64,000 bases of DNA from contig NZ_AP023355.1 in assembly GCF_016865425.1 (NCBI RefSeq), positions 1,238,198 to 1,302,197 of the forward strand. The letters are read 5' to 3'. The DNA comes from Actinocatenispora thailandica (GTDB taxonomy: Bacteria; Actinomycetota; Actinomycetes; Mycobacteriales; Micromonosporaceae). The notes beneath the pieces were generated by a model. That model saw only the letters and a program-made list of their open reading frames with translations, was not told where the DNA came from and made no database searches. Shown here in pieces: positions 34,967 to 43,329 of the stretch (its first letter is position 1; every line of letters begins with the position of its first letter). The translations under genes and the position numbers were made by a program.

Positions 34967-35611
34967 ATGGACACGACGGTTCGGCAGATCGCGGTCTGCG
35001 TGGTGGAGGACCACCCGCTCTACCGCGCCGCGCTGGTGCGCGCGCTGTCCGAGGCGCCGGACGTGACGGTCGGCGTCACCGCCGGCTCGCTGGAGGAGTT
35101 CTCCGCGTACCGGCCGGATCCCGGCGGCGTGGTCATCCTCGACCTGCGGCTGCCCGGGGTACGCGACGCGGCCGCGGTGGTCGAGGTGGTGGGGCGCGGT
35201 CACCGGGTACTGGTGGTGTCGGCGCACGGCGACCAGCGCGACGTGCTCGCCGCGATGGCCGCCGGCGCCCGCGGCTACCTGACGAAGAACTCCGACGCGG
35301 ACGAGATCCTGCGCGCGGTGCGCGAGGTCGCCGCCGGCAACAGCTACGTCTCGCCGACGCTCGCCTCGTTCCTGCTCGAATCGTCCCGGGAGCGGCAGGC
35401 CGGGGTGCGGCTGGAGCTGTCCGACCGGGAACGCGAGGTGCTCGGCCTGGTCGCGGCCGGGGAGCGGGACCAGGACATCGCCGAGGCGCTGAACATCAGC
35501 GTCCGGACGGTACGTTCGCACCTGGACCGGATCCGGGAGAAGACCGGCGCCCGGCGCCGGGCCGAGCTGACCGGCGAGGCGTACCGCCGCGGCATCGTGC
35601 CGCCGAGCTGA
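34967..35611 (+). CDS. NarL/LuxR-family response regulator
   Basis: A 214-residue regulator. The receiver domain has the acidic pair EDH near the start, phospho-acceptor Asp59 in VVILDLRLPG, VVSAHG and Lys in YLTKNSD. A C-terminal LuxR helix-turn-helix follows (LSDREREVLGLVAAGERDQDIAEAL). No kinase gene adjoins. The closest same-class kinase is at 13813, on the other side of the locus. It sits directly after eccB and may control the secretion genes; that link is inferred. Confidence 0.92.
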   Translation: MDTTVRQIAVCVVEDHPLYRAALVRALSEAPDVTVGVTAGSLEEFSAYRPDPGGVVILDLRLPGVRDAAAVVEVVGRGHRVLVVSAHGDQRDVLAAMAAGARGYLTKNSDADEILRAVREVAAGNSYVSPTLASFLLESSRERQAGVRLELSDREREVLGLVAAGERDQDIAEALNISVRTVRSHLDRIREKTGARRRAELTGEAYRRGIVPPS

Positions 35612-35635
35612 CCGGCGGGGAGCACCGGGGCCATC

Positions 35636-35762
35636 GACCCGCCGAGCCGAGCCGAGCTGAGCCGAGCCGGACCGAGCCGGACCGAGCCGGACCGGGTCGA
35701 GCTGAGCCGGGCGGGGCTGAGCCGGGCGGGGCCGAGCCGGGCGGGGCCGAGCCGGGTCGGTT
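35636..35762. repeat. degenerate tandem repeat of GAGCCG(A/G)-type units
   Basis: About 125 bases made of five-, ten- and fifteen-base variants of GAGCC (for example GAGCCGGACC three times, then GAGCCGGGCGGGGC). It follows the response regulator gene. Within the 335-bp gap before the FHA gene no gene is evident. The repeat could affect the end of the regulator mRNA or simply reflect slippage. Confidence 0.8.
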
Positions 35763-35934
35763 CGGCATCGACGACCGCCGGCAGCTCCGGGGTGAATGGG
35801 CGATGGCGGCGGGGTGCCGGCGGGCTGGCCGGGCAGCTGCGTGGTTCTGCCCGGGACGGGCGATTAACGGCCGGTGACCTGGGCGGCTGTGTCACCGGGC
35901 GTCGGGCTGTGCGGTTATTGTCCGGCTGCGGCGG

Positions 35935-35940
35935 TAGGGT
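35935..35940 (+). promoter_or_regulatory. leaderless-type -10 element of the FHA gene
   Basis: TAGGGT ends six bases before ATG 35947, so the transcript is expected to begin at or next to the start codon. No Shine-Dalgarno sequence is present. Confidence 0.45.
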
Positions 35941-35946
35941 GGCCCA

Positions 35947-36375
35947 ATGACCACTGCCGACCAGACGCATCCGCTGATGGACGCCACCTCGGTGCTCAAC
36001 CTGGACACCCTGGCCGAGATGCTCGGCGATTCCCGGGTCGATCACAACGCCGCTGTCGCCGACGCCCTGCCGCCCTACCTTGCGGTGCTGCTGGTGCGCG
36101 GCGGCCCGCAGACCGGCGCCCAGTTCCTGCTCGACCGGGAGGTCGTCACGGCCGGCCGGCACCCGGACGGCGACATCTTCCTGGACGACGTGACGGTGTC
36201 CCGCCGGCACGCCGAGTTCCTCCGGGACGGCACCAGGTTCTCGGTGCGCGACCTCGGCAGCCTGAACGGCACCCATCTCAACGACGAACGGGTCGAGTCG
36301 GCGGTGCTGTCGCACGGCGACGAGATCCGCATCGGCAAGTTTCGCCTGGTGTTCATCGCCCCCTCGGCCGGGTAG
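35947..36375 (+). CDS. FHA-domain protein (GarA-like)
   Basis: A 142-residue phosphothreonine-binding protein. The FHA domain (about residues 55-135) shows VVTAGRHPDGDIFLDDVTVSRRH and DLGSLNGTHLN, the core GR-x-SRRH-x-NGT motif. The N-terminal tail has several Thr residues (DATSVLNLDT), like the phosphorylated tail of GarA, which controls glutamate metabolism after PknB/PknG phosphorylation. Position next to a type VII locus is also common for FHA proteins. Whether it is GarA or a secretion-linked adaptor cannot be decided. Confidence 0.88.
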   Translation: MTTADQTHPLMDATSVLNLDTLAEMLGDSRVDHNAAVADALPPYLAVLLVRGGPQTGAQFLLDREVVTAGRHPDGDIFLDDVTVSRRHAEFLRDGTRFSVRDLGSLNGTHLNDERVESAVLSHGDEIRIGKFRLVFIAPSAG

Positions 36376-36486
36376 CGGCCGGCGTGAGGCCAGCGCGCCG
36401 CGGCGGCCTCCGGGACGGCCCGCGCGCCGCGGCGCGGCACGCACCGGCTCGCCGCCATGCTTCGGCACGACCCGTGGCGCCCCGGG

Positions 36487-36867
36487 TCAGCCTTGGTGCG
36501 TGGTGGCCTCCGCGTGGTGGTGCACGATGACCCAGCCTCCGGCGCCGCGGCGCAGCACGTCCGACACGCGGAAGCACTCGTCCGGCCGATCCCGGTCCGG
36601 ATAGCTCGCCCGCAGCAGGTAGCGGGCCAGCCCGGTGTCGCCCCAGTCGTCGACCCGCAGCTGCTCCGGCGCCACGCGCGGCGGCGCCTCGCCGGTGGCG
36701 GGCTGCCGGCCGTCGCGCAGCGCGTCGAGTTCGGCCAGCCCGACGAGCAGCCGGTCGGCGTCGGATTCCCAGATGGTGACGGCCCGGTCCAGGTGCGCGT
36801 CGAACCCGTCGCGGTCGCCCAGGCACCGGTACAGCTGCCGGATGTGCGCGGCGATCGTGTCGCTCAT
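36487..36867 (-). CDS. SnoaL/NTF2-like small protein
   Basis: A 126-residue protein beginning MSDTIAAHIRQLYRCLGDRDGFDAHLD and ending GAGGWVIVHHHAEATTHQG. These are the helix start and terminal strand of the SnoaL/DUF4440 cone-shaped fold. Such proteins bind or isomerise small molecules. It is the last gene of the ten-gene leftward catabolic operon. Its ATG overlaps the stop of a mini-ORF that carries AAGGAG. Specific function unknown. Confidence 0.72.
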   Translation of the reverse strand: MSDTIAAHIRQLYRCLGDRDGFDAHLDRAVTIWESDADRLLVGLAELDALRDGRQPATGEAPPRVAPEQLRVDDWGDTGLARYLLRASYPDRDRPDECFRVSDVLRRGAGGWVIVHHHAEATTHQG

Positions 36868-36920
36868 CGACCGTTCTCCTTCGTCGTACCGGCGGGGCCG
36901 CCGGTGATCGGTTCGCTCAT
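36864..36920 (-). CDS. 18-codon mini-ORF linking the DUF885 and SnoaL-like genes
   Basis: Reads MSEPITGGPAGTTKENGR. Its ATG overlaps the DUF885 stop (ATGA) and its stop overlaps the SnoaL-like start (ATGA). It contains AAGGAG, the ribosome-binding site of the next gene. A similar mini-ORF at 43250-43327 also begins MS and ends TKE(E)GR. It may act as a coupling cistron rather than encode a functional peptide. Confidence 0.5.
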   Translation of the reverse strand: MSEPITGGPAGTTKENGR

Positions 36921-38602
36921 CGCGGGGTGCCCTCCTCGGCCAGCGCACCGGCCAGCACGTCCAGCCCGGCCGGGCCCAGCCGCAGCGCCCGGGCGTGGAA
37001 CTCGCGGGTGGCCAGGCCGGTACGGGTGGCGCGGTCGCGCGCCTGCTGCCACAGCCGCGCACCGACCTTGAACGCGAGCGCCTGGCCGGGCCAGCCGAGG
37101 TACCGGTCCACCTCGAACCGGGCGGTCGCCCGGTCCATGCCGGCGATCCGGGCCAGGAACGACACGCCGAGCTCCGGGGTCCATCGGGTCGCGGTGGTGA
37201 AGCCGTTGCCGGCCGGGATCGGCAGGTCCAGGTGCAGCCCGGCGTCGATGACGATGCGGCAGGCGCGCCAGATCTGGCCGCAGAGCATGCCGAGCCGCTC
37301 GCCGGGGTCGGCGATCAGCCCGATCTCGTCGGCCAGCCCCTCCGCGTAGTGCGCCCAGCCCTCGGCGTACCCGTGCACCTCGCACAGGGTGCGCTGCCAC
37401 GGGTGCAGGTCGGGCAGGGTCAGCGTGATGGCGTGCTGGAGATGGTGGCCGGGCAGCGACTCGTGGTGCAGGGTGCTGATCTCGCGCCAGGTGCTCGCCT
37501 CGTCGGTGCCGGGCGGCAGGCACCACCAGACGCGGCCCGGCCGGGTGAGGCCGGGATCGGGCGCCGTGTAGTACATGACGCCGGACGCGGCCGGGGTGAT
37601 CCGGCACTCGACCCGGCGGGTCGCGGCGGGGATGTCGAAGTGGGTACCGTCCAGCGCCGCGGTGACGTGGGCGACCCGCTCGTTGAGCCAGTCGGTGAGC
37701 GCGGGCAGCCCGACGAGCCGCCGGCGCGGGTCGGCGTCCAGCGCCGCCATCGCGTCGGCGACCGTACCGCCGGGCACGATCTCGTCGGCGACGGCGCGCA
37801 TCCGCGCGGCCAGCCGGTCCAGTTCGGCCCAGCCGTACGCGTAGACCTCGTCCAGGTCGATCGTGGCGCCGAGGAAGCTGCGGGCGGTGATCGCGTACAG
37901 CTCGCGCCCGACACCGTCCGCCTCGGGTGCGGCCGGCGCCAGCTCGGTACGCAGGTACGCCTCGAACTCGGCGGTGGCGGTGGTCGCGGCGGCGGCGCCG
38001 GCGGCGAGCCGGGCGGCGCTGCGCCCGCCGGGGTAGCGGGCGACGAGGCGGGGATAGAAGTCGTCCCGGCGCGGGTCGATCCAGGCGGCGCACTGGTCCG
38101 CGACGGCGAGCACCTGCCGGCGGGCGACCCGCTGCCCGCGGCCGGCCGAACGGGCCAGCGTCTGGCGGTACTGCGCGAGCGCGGTGGGCAGCGCGGCGAG
38201 GGTGTCGGCGACGAGCGCCCAGTCGGCCTCGGTGTCGGTGGCCAGGTCGTCGAACGCCGACCGGGCCAGGTGTACCGGGGTGGCGAGCGGTGCGAGCAAC
38301 CGGGTGGTGAAGCCGCTGTCGTGCAGGTCGGTCTCGGCGGCGAGCCGGTCGGCGAGCGCGCCGGCCAGCATCCGGTCGGCGCTCCCGGTCGGGGCACTGG
38401 CGGCCAGCGCGGTCGCGGTGCGCCCGGCGAGTGCGGCGCGGGCGTCGTACGCGTCCGGCGACAGGTCCGGGATGACCGGCGCGGCGCGGCCGATCGTCTG
38501 CGCCGCCTTGGGCTCCCAGTCCGCGAGCGCGTCGAGGTAGCCGTCGGCGACGGTACGGACGTCCGAGGCGGCACCGCCGGGGTGGTTGGTCGGGACGGTC
38601 AT
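36917..38602 (-). CDS. DUF885 family protein, putative metallopeptidase
   Basis: A 561-residue cytoplasmic protein of the DUF885 family. The zinc-peptidase-like signature HHESLPGHHLQH lies near residue 385, followed by CEVHGYAEGWAHYAEGLADE, the conserved second part. No signal peptide is visible. The family is only thinly characterised, but HExxxGH suggests metal-dependent peptide or amide hydrolysis, which fits breakdown of imported peptides by this operon. The ATG overlaps the LLM oxidoreductase stop (ATGA). Confidence 0.85.
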   Translation of the reverse strand: MTVPTNHPGGAASDVRTVADGYLDALADWEPKAAQTIGRAAPVIPDLSPDAYDARAALAGRTATALAASAPTGSADRMLAGALADRLAAETDLHDSGFTTRLLAPLATPVHLARSAFDDLATDTEADWALVADTLAALPTALAQYRQTLARSAGRGQRVARRQVLAVADQCAAWIDPRRDDFYPRLVARYPGGRSAARLAAGAAAATTATAEFEAYLRTELAPAAPEADGVGRELYAITARSFLGATIDLDEVYAYGWAELDRLAARMRAVADEIVPGGTVADAMAALDADPRRRLVGLPALTDWLNERVAHVTAALDGTHFDIPAATRRVECRITPAASGVMYYTAPDPGLTRPGRVWWCLPPGTDEASTWREISTLHHESLPGHHLQHAITLTLPDLHPWQRTLCEVHGYAEGWAHYAEGLADEIGLIADPGERLGMLCGQIWRACRIVIDAGLHLDLPIPAGNGFTTATRWTPELGVSFLARIAGMDRATARFEVDRYLGWPGQALAFKVGARLWQQARDRATRTGLATREFHARALRLGPAGLDVLAGALAEEGTPR

Positions 38603-39606
38603 CGTTCACCTGCCAGGTCGCGGATGCGGGGAAGTACCTTGGCGCCGAGCAGGTCGACGCCGTGCCGGTCGGTGCGGCCGTGCGGGGTACCGAACTCGAT
38701 CCGGTCGGCGCCGGCGTCGAGCAGCGCGGCGGCATGCTCGGCGACCTCGTCCGGGGTGCCGGCGAAGCAGAACCGGTCCAGCAGCGCGTCGCCGATCAGC
38801 GCACCGGCCTCGGCGTGCGCGCCGGCCGCGACCAGCTCGCCCAGCCGGCGCAGCAGCTCGGGATCGACCTCGACGGTGGGGTCGAGCCGAGCCACCACGT
38901 CGAGGTACATGGCGACCTCGGCGCGGGCCAGCCGGCGGGCGGCGGCGCGGTCGTCGTCGACGACGGTGACGGCGCCGGCGACCACCCCGACCGCGTCGGC
39001 GGTGCGGCCCGCGGCGGTCGCCGAGTCGCGCAGCCAACCGCGCATCGTGGCGACCATGTCGGGGTTGGCGCAGCCGCCGAGCTTGACCTCGTCGGCGATC
39101 CGGCCGGCGAGCGCCGCGCCGCGCGGCCCCCACACCCCGAGCAGCAGGTCGACCGTGGAGCGCCGGACCGGGTAGCGCAGCGCGGTGTCCGGCTCGATCG
39201 CGAACACCTCGCCGTGGTAGCCGTCGGTCTTGCCGGCCAGCAGGTAGCGGACCACCTCGGCCGCCTCCTGCAGGGTGCGCAGCGGGCGGTCCTGCGCCAC
39301 GCCGACCCGGGACAGCCAACTGCCCCGGGCGAGCCCCAGGTACGCGCGGCCGCCCGAGGCGGTGTCCAGCACGGCGAGCTGCCCGGCCAGCTCCACCGGG
39401 TGCGTCAGGTACGGGTTGAGGCAGGCGGCCCCGATCCGTACCCGGCTGGTGTGCGCGGCGATCGTCAGCAGCGCGCCGAGCGGCGGCTGGTAGCCGAGAT
39501 CGGCGAACACGCTGACCCCGTCGAAGCCGTACGACTCGGCCGCGGCGCCGAGAGCCGCGTACTCGGCGGTGGTCTTGTCGGTCTGCAGCGCGATGCTGAC
39601 CTTCAC
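38599..39606 (-). CDS. LLM class F420-dependent oxidoreductase
   Basis: A 335-residue luciferase-like TIM-barrel enzyme. It starts MKVSIALQTDKT and has the typical helices and strands LLTIAAHTSRVRIGAACLNPY, HPVELAGQLAVLDTASGGRAYLGLARG and FAGTPDEVAEHAAALLDAGADRIEFG. These resemble methylene-H4MPT-reductase-like F420 enzymes. It probably reduces or oxidises a pathway intermediate using F420 or FMN. The GTG start overlaps the TIGR04076 stop by four bases and the stop overlaps the DUF885 start. Confidence 0.87.
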   Translation of the reverse strand: MKVSIALQTDKTTAEYAALGAAAESYGFDGVSVFADLGYQPPLGALLTIAAHTSRVRIGAACLNPYLTHPVELAGQLAVLDTASGGRAYLGLARGSWLSRVGVAQDRPLRTLQEAAEVVRYLLAGKTDGYHGEVFAIEPDTALRYPVRRSTVDLLLGVWGPRGAALAGRIADEVKLGGCANPDMVATMRGWLRDSATAAGRTADAVGVVAGAVTVVDDDRAAARRLARAEVAMYLDVVARLDPTVEVDPELLRRLGELVAAGAHAEAGALIGDALLDRFCFAGTPDEVAEHAAALLDAGADRIEFGTPHGRTDRHGVDLLGAKVLPRIRDLAGER

Positions 39607-40031
39607 GTCAGCTCCTCGGTGGCGATCCGGCTGGTCCCGACGGTCTCGATCCGCATCACCAGGCGCTCCTCCGGGTCCGGGCAGGCAACCTCGGTGTCGG
39701 CGGCGAGCCAGTCGGCCGGGTCGAGGGTGCGTTGCTTGGCCGGCAGCAGCGGCAGCACCGCGGCCAGCGCGTACAGGCAGAAGTGCCGACCCGGTGCGGT
39801 CGCGAGCCGGCTGGAGTCGGTGACGGTGAAGAAGTCGCCGGGGGCGAGGCCGCACACCGAGCGCCCCTCGATCCGGTCCACCACCACCCGCAGGTCGGCC
39901 ACCTCGGTCACCGCGCCGCCGCCGGGCACCGTACCCCCGGTCGTCCCGGCGCCGGTCGGGGGCGTGGCCGGGCGGCCGGTCGGATCCGGCGTGCCGGCCC
40001 CGGCGGTCGCGGAACGCGGCTGGTGGGTCAT
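39603..40031 (-). CDS. TIGR04076 family protein with Pro/Gly/Thr-rich N-terminus
   Basis: A 142-residue protein. After a low-complexity N-terminal 40 residues comes a roughly 90-residue domain with VVVDRIEGRSVCGLAPGDFFTV and a terminal EVACPDPEERLVMRIE. The CPDPE-containing end and the Cys after the first strand match the TIGR04076 pattern. Function of the family is unknown; Cys residues suggest a redox or metal role. The gene overlaps both neighbours by four bases in the operon. Confidence 0.65.
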   Translation of the reverse strand: MTHQPRSATAGAGTPDPTGRPATPPTGAGTTGGTVPGGGAVTEVADLRVVVDRIEGRSVCGLAPGDFFTVTDSSRLATAPGRHFCLYALAAVLPLLPAKQRTLDPADWLAADTEVACPDPEERLVMRIETVGTSRIATEELT

Positions 40032-41281
40032 CGGGCGTCCCGCGGTGCGGTCAGGCCGAGGTCGTCGCGGTACACCGCGCCGTCCTTGAGCACCAGGTGC
40101 AGGGTGCGCAGCGCGGCGATGTCGCGGGTCGGGTCGGCGGTCAGCGCGATCAGGTCGGCGCGCTTGCCGACCTCGACGGTGCCCTGCGTCCCGGCCACGC
40201 CGAGCCACTCGGCCGGCCGGATCGTCGCCGCCCGCAACGCGTCCAGGGTCGGCATCCCGGCCTCGACCATGAACTCCAGCTCGCGCACCGTCGCGGTGGT
40301 CTCGTCGTACCGGGCGTGCGGCGGCATGTCCGAGCCGAGCGCGATCGGCACGCCGTTGCGCAGCGCGTACTGCAGGCTCTCCCAGTGCCGCGGTCCGGCG
40401 GACAGCGCCCGGTCCATCATCCAGGTCGGTACGCCGGAGTCGACGAAGAACTGCTCGCACCGGCTCACGGTGATCGTCGGGACGTACCAGACGCCGCGCG
40501 CGGCCATCGTCCGGGTCAGCTCGTCGGTCAGCTGGTACCCGTGCTCGACGCAGTCGAGTCCCAGCTCGACCGCGCGTTCGATGGTGTCGGCGGGCCCGGC
40601 GTGCGCGGTCACCTTGCGACCCCAGTCGTGCGCGATGCCCAGTACCGCGGCCATCTCGTCGTCGGTCAGCTGTGGGGTGTCGATCTGCTCGTGCTCGCCG
40701 GCGATCCCGCCGGAGACGCACACCTTGATCAGGTCGGCGCCGGCGCGCAGCTGCTCGCGTACCGCCCGGCGGAAGCCGTCCGCGCCGTCGGCCTCCAGAC
40801 CGTCCGCGTCCCAGCCGTGCCCGCCGGTGCAGCACAGCGCGTGCCCGGCGGTGAAGATCCGCGGCCCGTCCACCGCGCCGGCCTCGATCGCCTTGCGCAG
40901 CGCGAAGTCCGCGTACCGGGTCTCGCCGACCAGCCGGACCGTGGTGATCCCGCTGTGCAGCGTCTGGCGGGCCGAGTCGGCCATCAGCAGCACGAGTTCG
41001 GCCAGGTTGGCCCGGTGTACCGCCTCGGCCATCCCGCCGGGCAGCCCGAGCCCCAGGTGCACGTGCATGTTGACCAGGCCGGGCAGCAGGTACCGACCGC
41101 CGAGGTCGACGATCTGCGGGCGGACCGACTTCGCCTCGGTGAGCACGTCGTCGGAGCCGCCGACGGCGCGGATCGTCCCGTCGGCGCCGATCCACACGCC
41201 CCGGTCGGTCACGCTGCTGCTGCCGACCCCGTCGTACAGGGCACAGTTGACCAGGACGCGTTCGGTCGCGGTCGGGATCAT
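40028..41281 (-). CDS. metal-dependent amidohydrolase (prolidase/imidazolonepropionase-like)
   Basis: A 417-residue TIM-barrel hydrolase. It shows the HxH metal motif LLPGLVNMHVHLG, a candidate carbamylated Lys in DLIKVCVSGG, metal-ligand His in VTAHAG and CVEHGY, and the final Asp in IALGSDMPPH. The C-terminal ADLIALTADP segment returns to the small beta domain. Related enzymes hydrolyse Xaa-Pro and other dipeptides or cyclic amides. Position after a dipeptide-type ABC transporter favours peptide or amide substrates. It overlaps the ATP-binding protein stop by ATGA. Confidence 0.88.
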   Translation of the reverse strand: MIPTATERVLVNCALYDGVGSSSVTDRGVWIGADGTIRAVGGSDDVLTEAKSVRPQIVDLGGRYLLPGLVNMHVHLGLGLPGGMAEAVHRANLAELVLLMADSARQTLHSGITTVRLVGETRYADFALRKAIEAGAVDGPRIFTAGHALCCTGGHGWDADGLEADGADGFRRAVREQLRAGADLIKVCVSGGIAGEHEQIDTPQLTDDEMAAVLGIAHDWGRKVTAHAGPADTIERAVELGLDCVEHGYQLTDELTRTMAARGVWYVPTITVSRCEQFFVDSGVPTWMMDRALSAGPRHWESLQYALRNGVPIALGSDMPPHARYDETTATVRELEFMVEAGMPTLDALRAATIRPAEWLGVAGTQGTVEVGKRADLIALTADPTRDIAALRTLHLVLKDGAVYRDDLGLTAPRDAR

Positions 41282-42288
41282 CCGGTCTCTCCGTTCGTCG
41301 ACAGCCAGCAGGCGACCGAGGCGCGGTCCCCGATCGGTACCAGCGGGGGTTCGTGCCCGCAGGACTCGAACGCCGCCGGGCAGCGCGGCCGGAACCGGCA
41401 ACCGGACGGTGCGTTCGCCGGATCCGGTACCTCGCCGGCGAGCACCGCCGGCAGCTCCGGCCGCGCCGAGATCGTCGGTACCGCGTCGATCAGCGCCCGG
41501 GTGTACGGGTGGTTCGGCGCGGACCAGAGCCGTTCGGTGGGCGCGACCTCGACGACCTTCCCGAGGTACATCACCGCGGTGCGGTCCGCGATCTGGCGCA
41601 CCAGCGCCAGGTCGTGCGAGATGAACAGCATCCCCATGCCCAGCTCGCGCACCAGCCGCACCAGCAGGTTGACCACCTGCGCCTGGGACGATGCGTCCAG
41701 CGCGGTGACCGGTTCGTCCGCGATGATCATCGACGGCTCGCCGGCCAGCGCGCGGGCGATCGCGAGCCGCTGCCGCTGCCCACCGGAGAACTGGTGCGGG
41801 TACTTGGCTGCCGTGTCGGCACCCATCCCGACCCGGTCGAGCAGTTCGCTGATCCGTTGCCGGCGCCGCTCGCCGGACAGCCCGGCCGGGAGCCCGTCCG
41901 CGATCTGGTCCCCGATGCGCCGGCGCGGGTTGAGCGACGCGTACGGGTTCTGGAAGACCATCTGCAGCCCGACCTCGGCGGCCGGGCGCTTCGCCCACTG
42001 CACCGGGGTCACCGGCCGGCCGGCGAAGCGGACCGTACCGGCGTGCGGCGCGGTCAGCCCCACCGCGGCGCGGGCCAGCGACGACTTGCCGCAGCCGGAC
42101 TCGCCGACCAGGCCGACGATCTCGCCGGCGCCGACGGACAGGCTGACCCCGGCGACCGCCCGCACCGCGCCGCGCGCGCGGGACCGGTACTCGACGGCCA
42201 GGTCGTCGATGTCCAGCAGCGGGCCGGACGGGGACCCGATCGGGTCCGGGCCGGGTACCGTCGCGCCGGCCACGGGTTCCGGGCTCAC
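41278..42288 (-). CDS. oligopeptide/dipeptide ABC transporter ATP-binding protein (DppF/OppF type)
   Basis: One of the two ATPases of a peptide importer. Walker A is GESGCGKSS, the signature FSGGQRQRLAIARAL, Walker B MIIADEPVTALD and the switch His in FISHDLALV. The C-terminal oligopeptide region ends with a Cys cluster (GCRFRPRCPAAFESCG), typical of Opp/Dpp ATPases. The GTG start overlaps the preceding ATPase stop. Confidence 0.94.
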   Translation of the reverse strand: MSPEPVAGATVPGPDPIGSPSGPLLDIDDLAVEYRSRARGAVRAVAGVSLSVGAGEIVGLVGESGCGKSSLARAAVGLTAPHAGTVRFAGRPVTPVQWAKRPAAEVGLQMVFQNPYASLNPRRRIGDQIADGLPAGLSGERRRQRISELLDRVGMGADTAAKYPHQFSGGQRQRLAIARALAGEPSMIIADEPVTALDASSQAQVVNLLVRLVRELGMGMLFISHDLALVRQIADRTAVMYLGKVVEVAPTERLWSAPNHPYTRALIDAVPTISARPELPAVLAGEVPDPANAPSGCRFRPRCPAAFESCGHEPPLVPIGDRASVACWLSTNGETG

Positions 42289-43253
42289 GCGAGCACCTCC
42301 AGTTCGGGCGCGACCGGGCAGGCCGACAGCCGGCCGGCGCCGACCGGCGCCGGTTCCGGTGGTGCCGTCGCGCAGTCGGCGGTGGCGAAGGTGCAGCGCG
42401 GCTGGAACGGGCAGCCGGGCGGCGCCTGCCCCGGTACGACCGGGCTGCCGGGGATCGGTCGCAACGCGCCGACCCCGGCCGCGCCGTGCGGCCGGGCGCC
42501 GAGCAGCGCCGCGGTGTAGGGATGGTGCGGGGCGGACAGCAGCGCCCCGGTCGGCCCGGTTTCCATCACCCGGCCGGCGTAGAACACGTAGGTCCGGCTG
42601 GTCAGCGCGCTCAGCACCCCGAGGTCGTGCGTGATGAACAGTACCGACAGCCCGATCTCGTCCCGCAGTTGGCTCAACAGAGCCAGGATCCCGGCCTGGA
42701 CGGTCACGTCCAGCGCGGTGGTCGGCTCGTCGGCGATGAGCAGTTTCGGCCGGCAGGCCAGGGCGATCGCGATCGCCACCCGCTGCCGCATGCCGCCGGA
42801 GAACTGGTGCGGGTAGGACCGCAGGGTCCGCTCCGGGTCCGGGATCCGCACCTGGTCGAGCAGTTCCACCGCGCGGGCCCGGGCGTCGGACTTGGACAGT
42901 CCGAGGTGCCGGCGCATGTGTTCGGTCAGCTGCCGGCCGATCGGCAGCATCGGGTGCAGCGCGGCGGTCGGGTCCTGGAACACCATCGAGATGCCGGCGC
43001 CCCGGACCCGCTGCCAGCCCGCCTTGTCCAGCCCGAGCAGGTCCTCACCAGCGAAGCGGGCGGACCCGCTGACCCGGGAACCGGCCGGCAGCAGGTTGAG
43101 CAGCGCCGCCGCGGTGAGGCTCTTGCCCGAACCGGACTCCCCGGCGATCCCGACGATCTCGCCGGCGTCGACGTGCAGCGTCGCGTCGTGGATGACCGGT
43201 ACGTCGCCGGGCAGCGTGACACCGAGCCGGTCGAGGGACAGCAGCGCGCTCAT
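42285..43253 (-). CDS. oligopeptide/dipeptide ABC transporter ATP-binding protein (DppD/OppD type)
   Basis: The second ATPase of the importer. Walker A is GESGSGKSL, the signature [15 protein letters not shown], Walker [13 protein letters not shown] and the switch His [11 protein letters not shown]-terminal Cys-rich segment is present ([15 protein letters not shown]). The ATG at 43253 is chosen because it overlaps the stop of the mini-ORF upstream, which holds AAGGAGG. It overlaps the DppF-type gene by four bases. Confidence 0.94.
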   Translation of the reverse strand: MSALLSLDRLGVTLPGDVPVIHDATLHVDAGEIVGIAGESGSGKSLTAAALLNLLPAGSRVSGSARFAGEDLLGLDKAGWQRVRGAGISMVFQDPTAALHPMLPIGRQLTEHMRRHLGLSKSDARARAVELLDQVRIPDPERTLRSYPHQFSGGMRQRVAIAIALACRPKLLIADEPTTALDVTVQAGILALLSQLRDEIGLSVLFITHDLGVLSALTSRTYVFYAGRVMETGPTGALLSAPHHPYTAALLGARPHGAAGVGALRPIPGSPVVPGQAPPGCPFQPRCTFATADCATAPPEPAPVGAGRLSACPVAPELEVLA

Positions 43254-43327
43254 CGGCCTTCCTCCTTCGTCGGAACGCCGACGAGGCACCAGGGCGCCCC
43301 GTGTTCGTGGTTCGCACGATCGCTCAT
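43250..43327 (-). CDS. 25-codon mini-ORF between permease and ATPase genes
   Basis: Starts MSDRANHEHGAP two bases after the permease stop and ends VPTKEEGR. Its TGA overlaps the ATPase start (ATGA). It carries AAGGAGG, the next gene's ribosome-binding site. The last 24 or so bases closely resemble those of the mini-ORF at 36864-36920. Likely a translational coupling element; whether the peptide matters is unknown. Confidence 0.5.
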   Translation of the reverse strand: MSDRANHEHGAPWCLVGVPTKEEGR

Positions 43328-43329
43328 CG

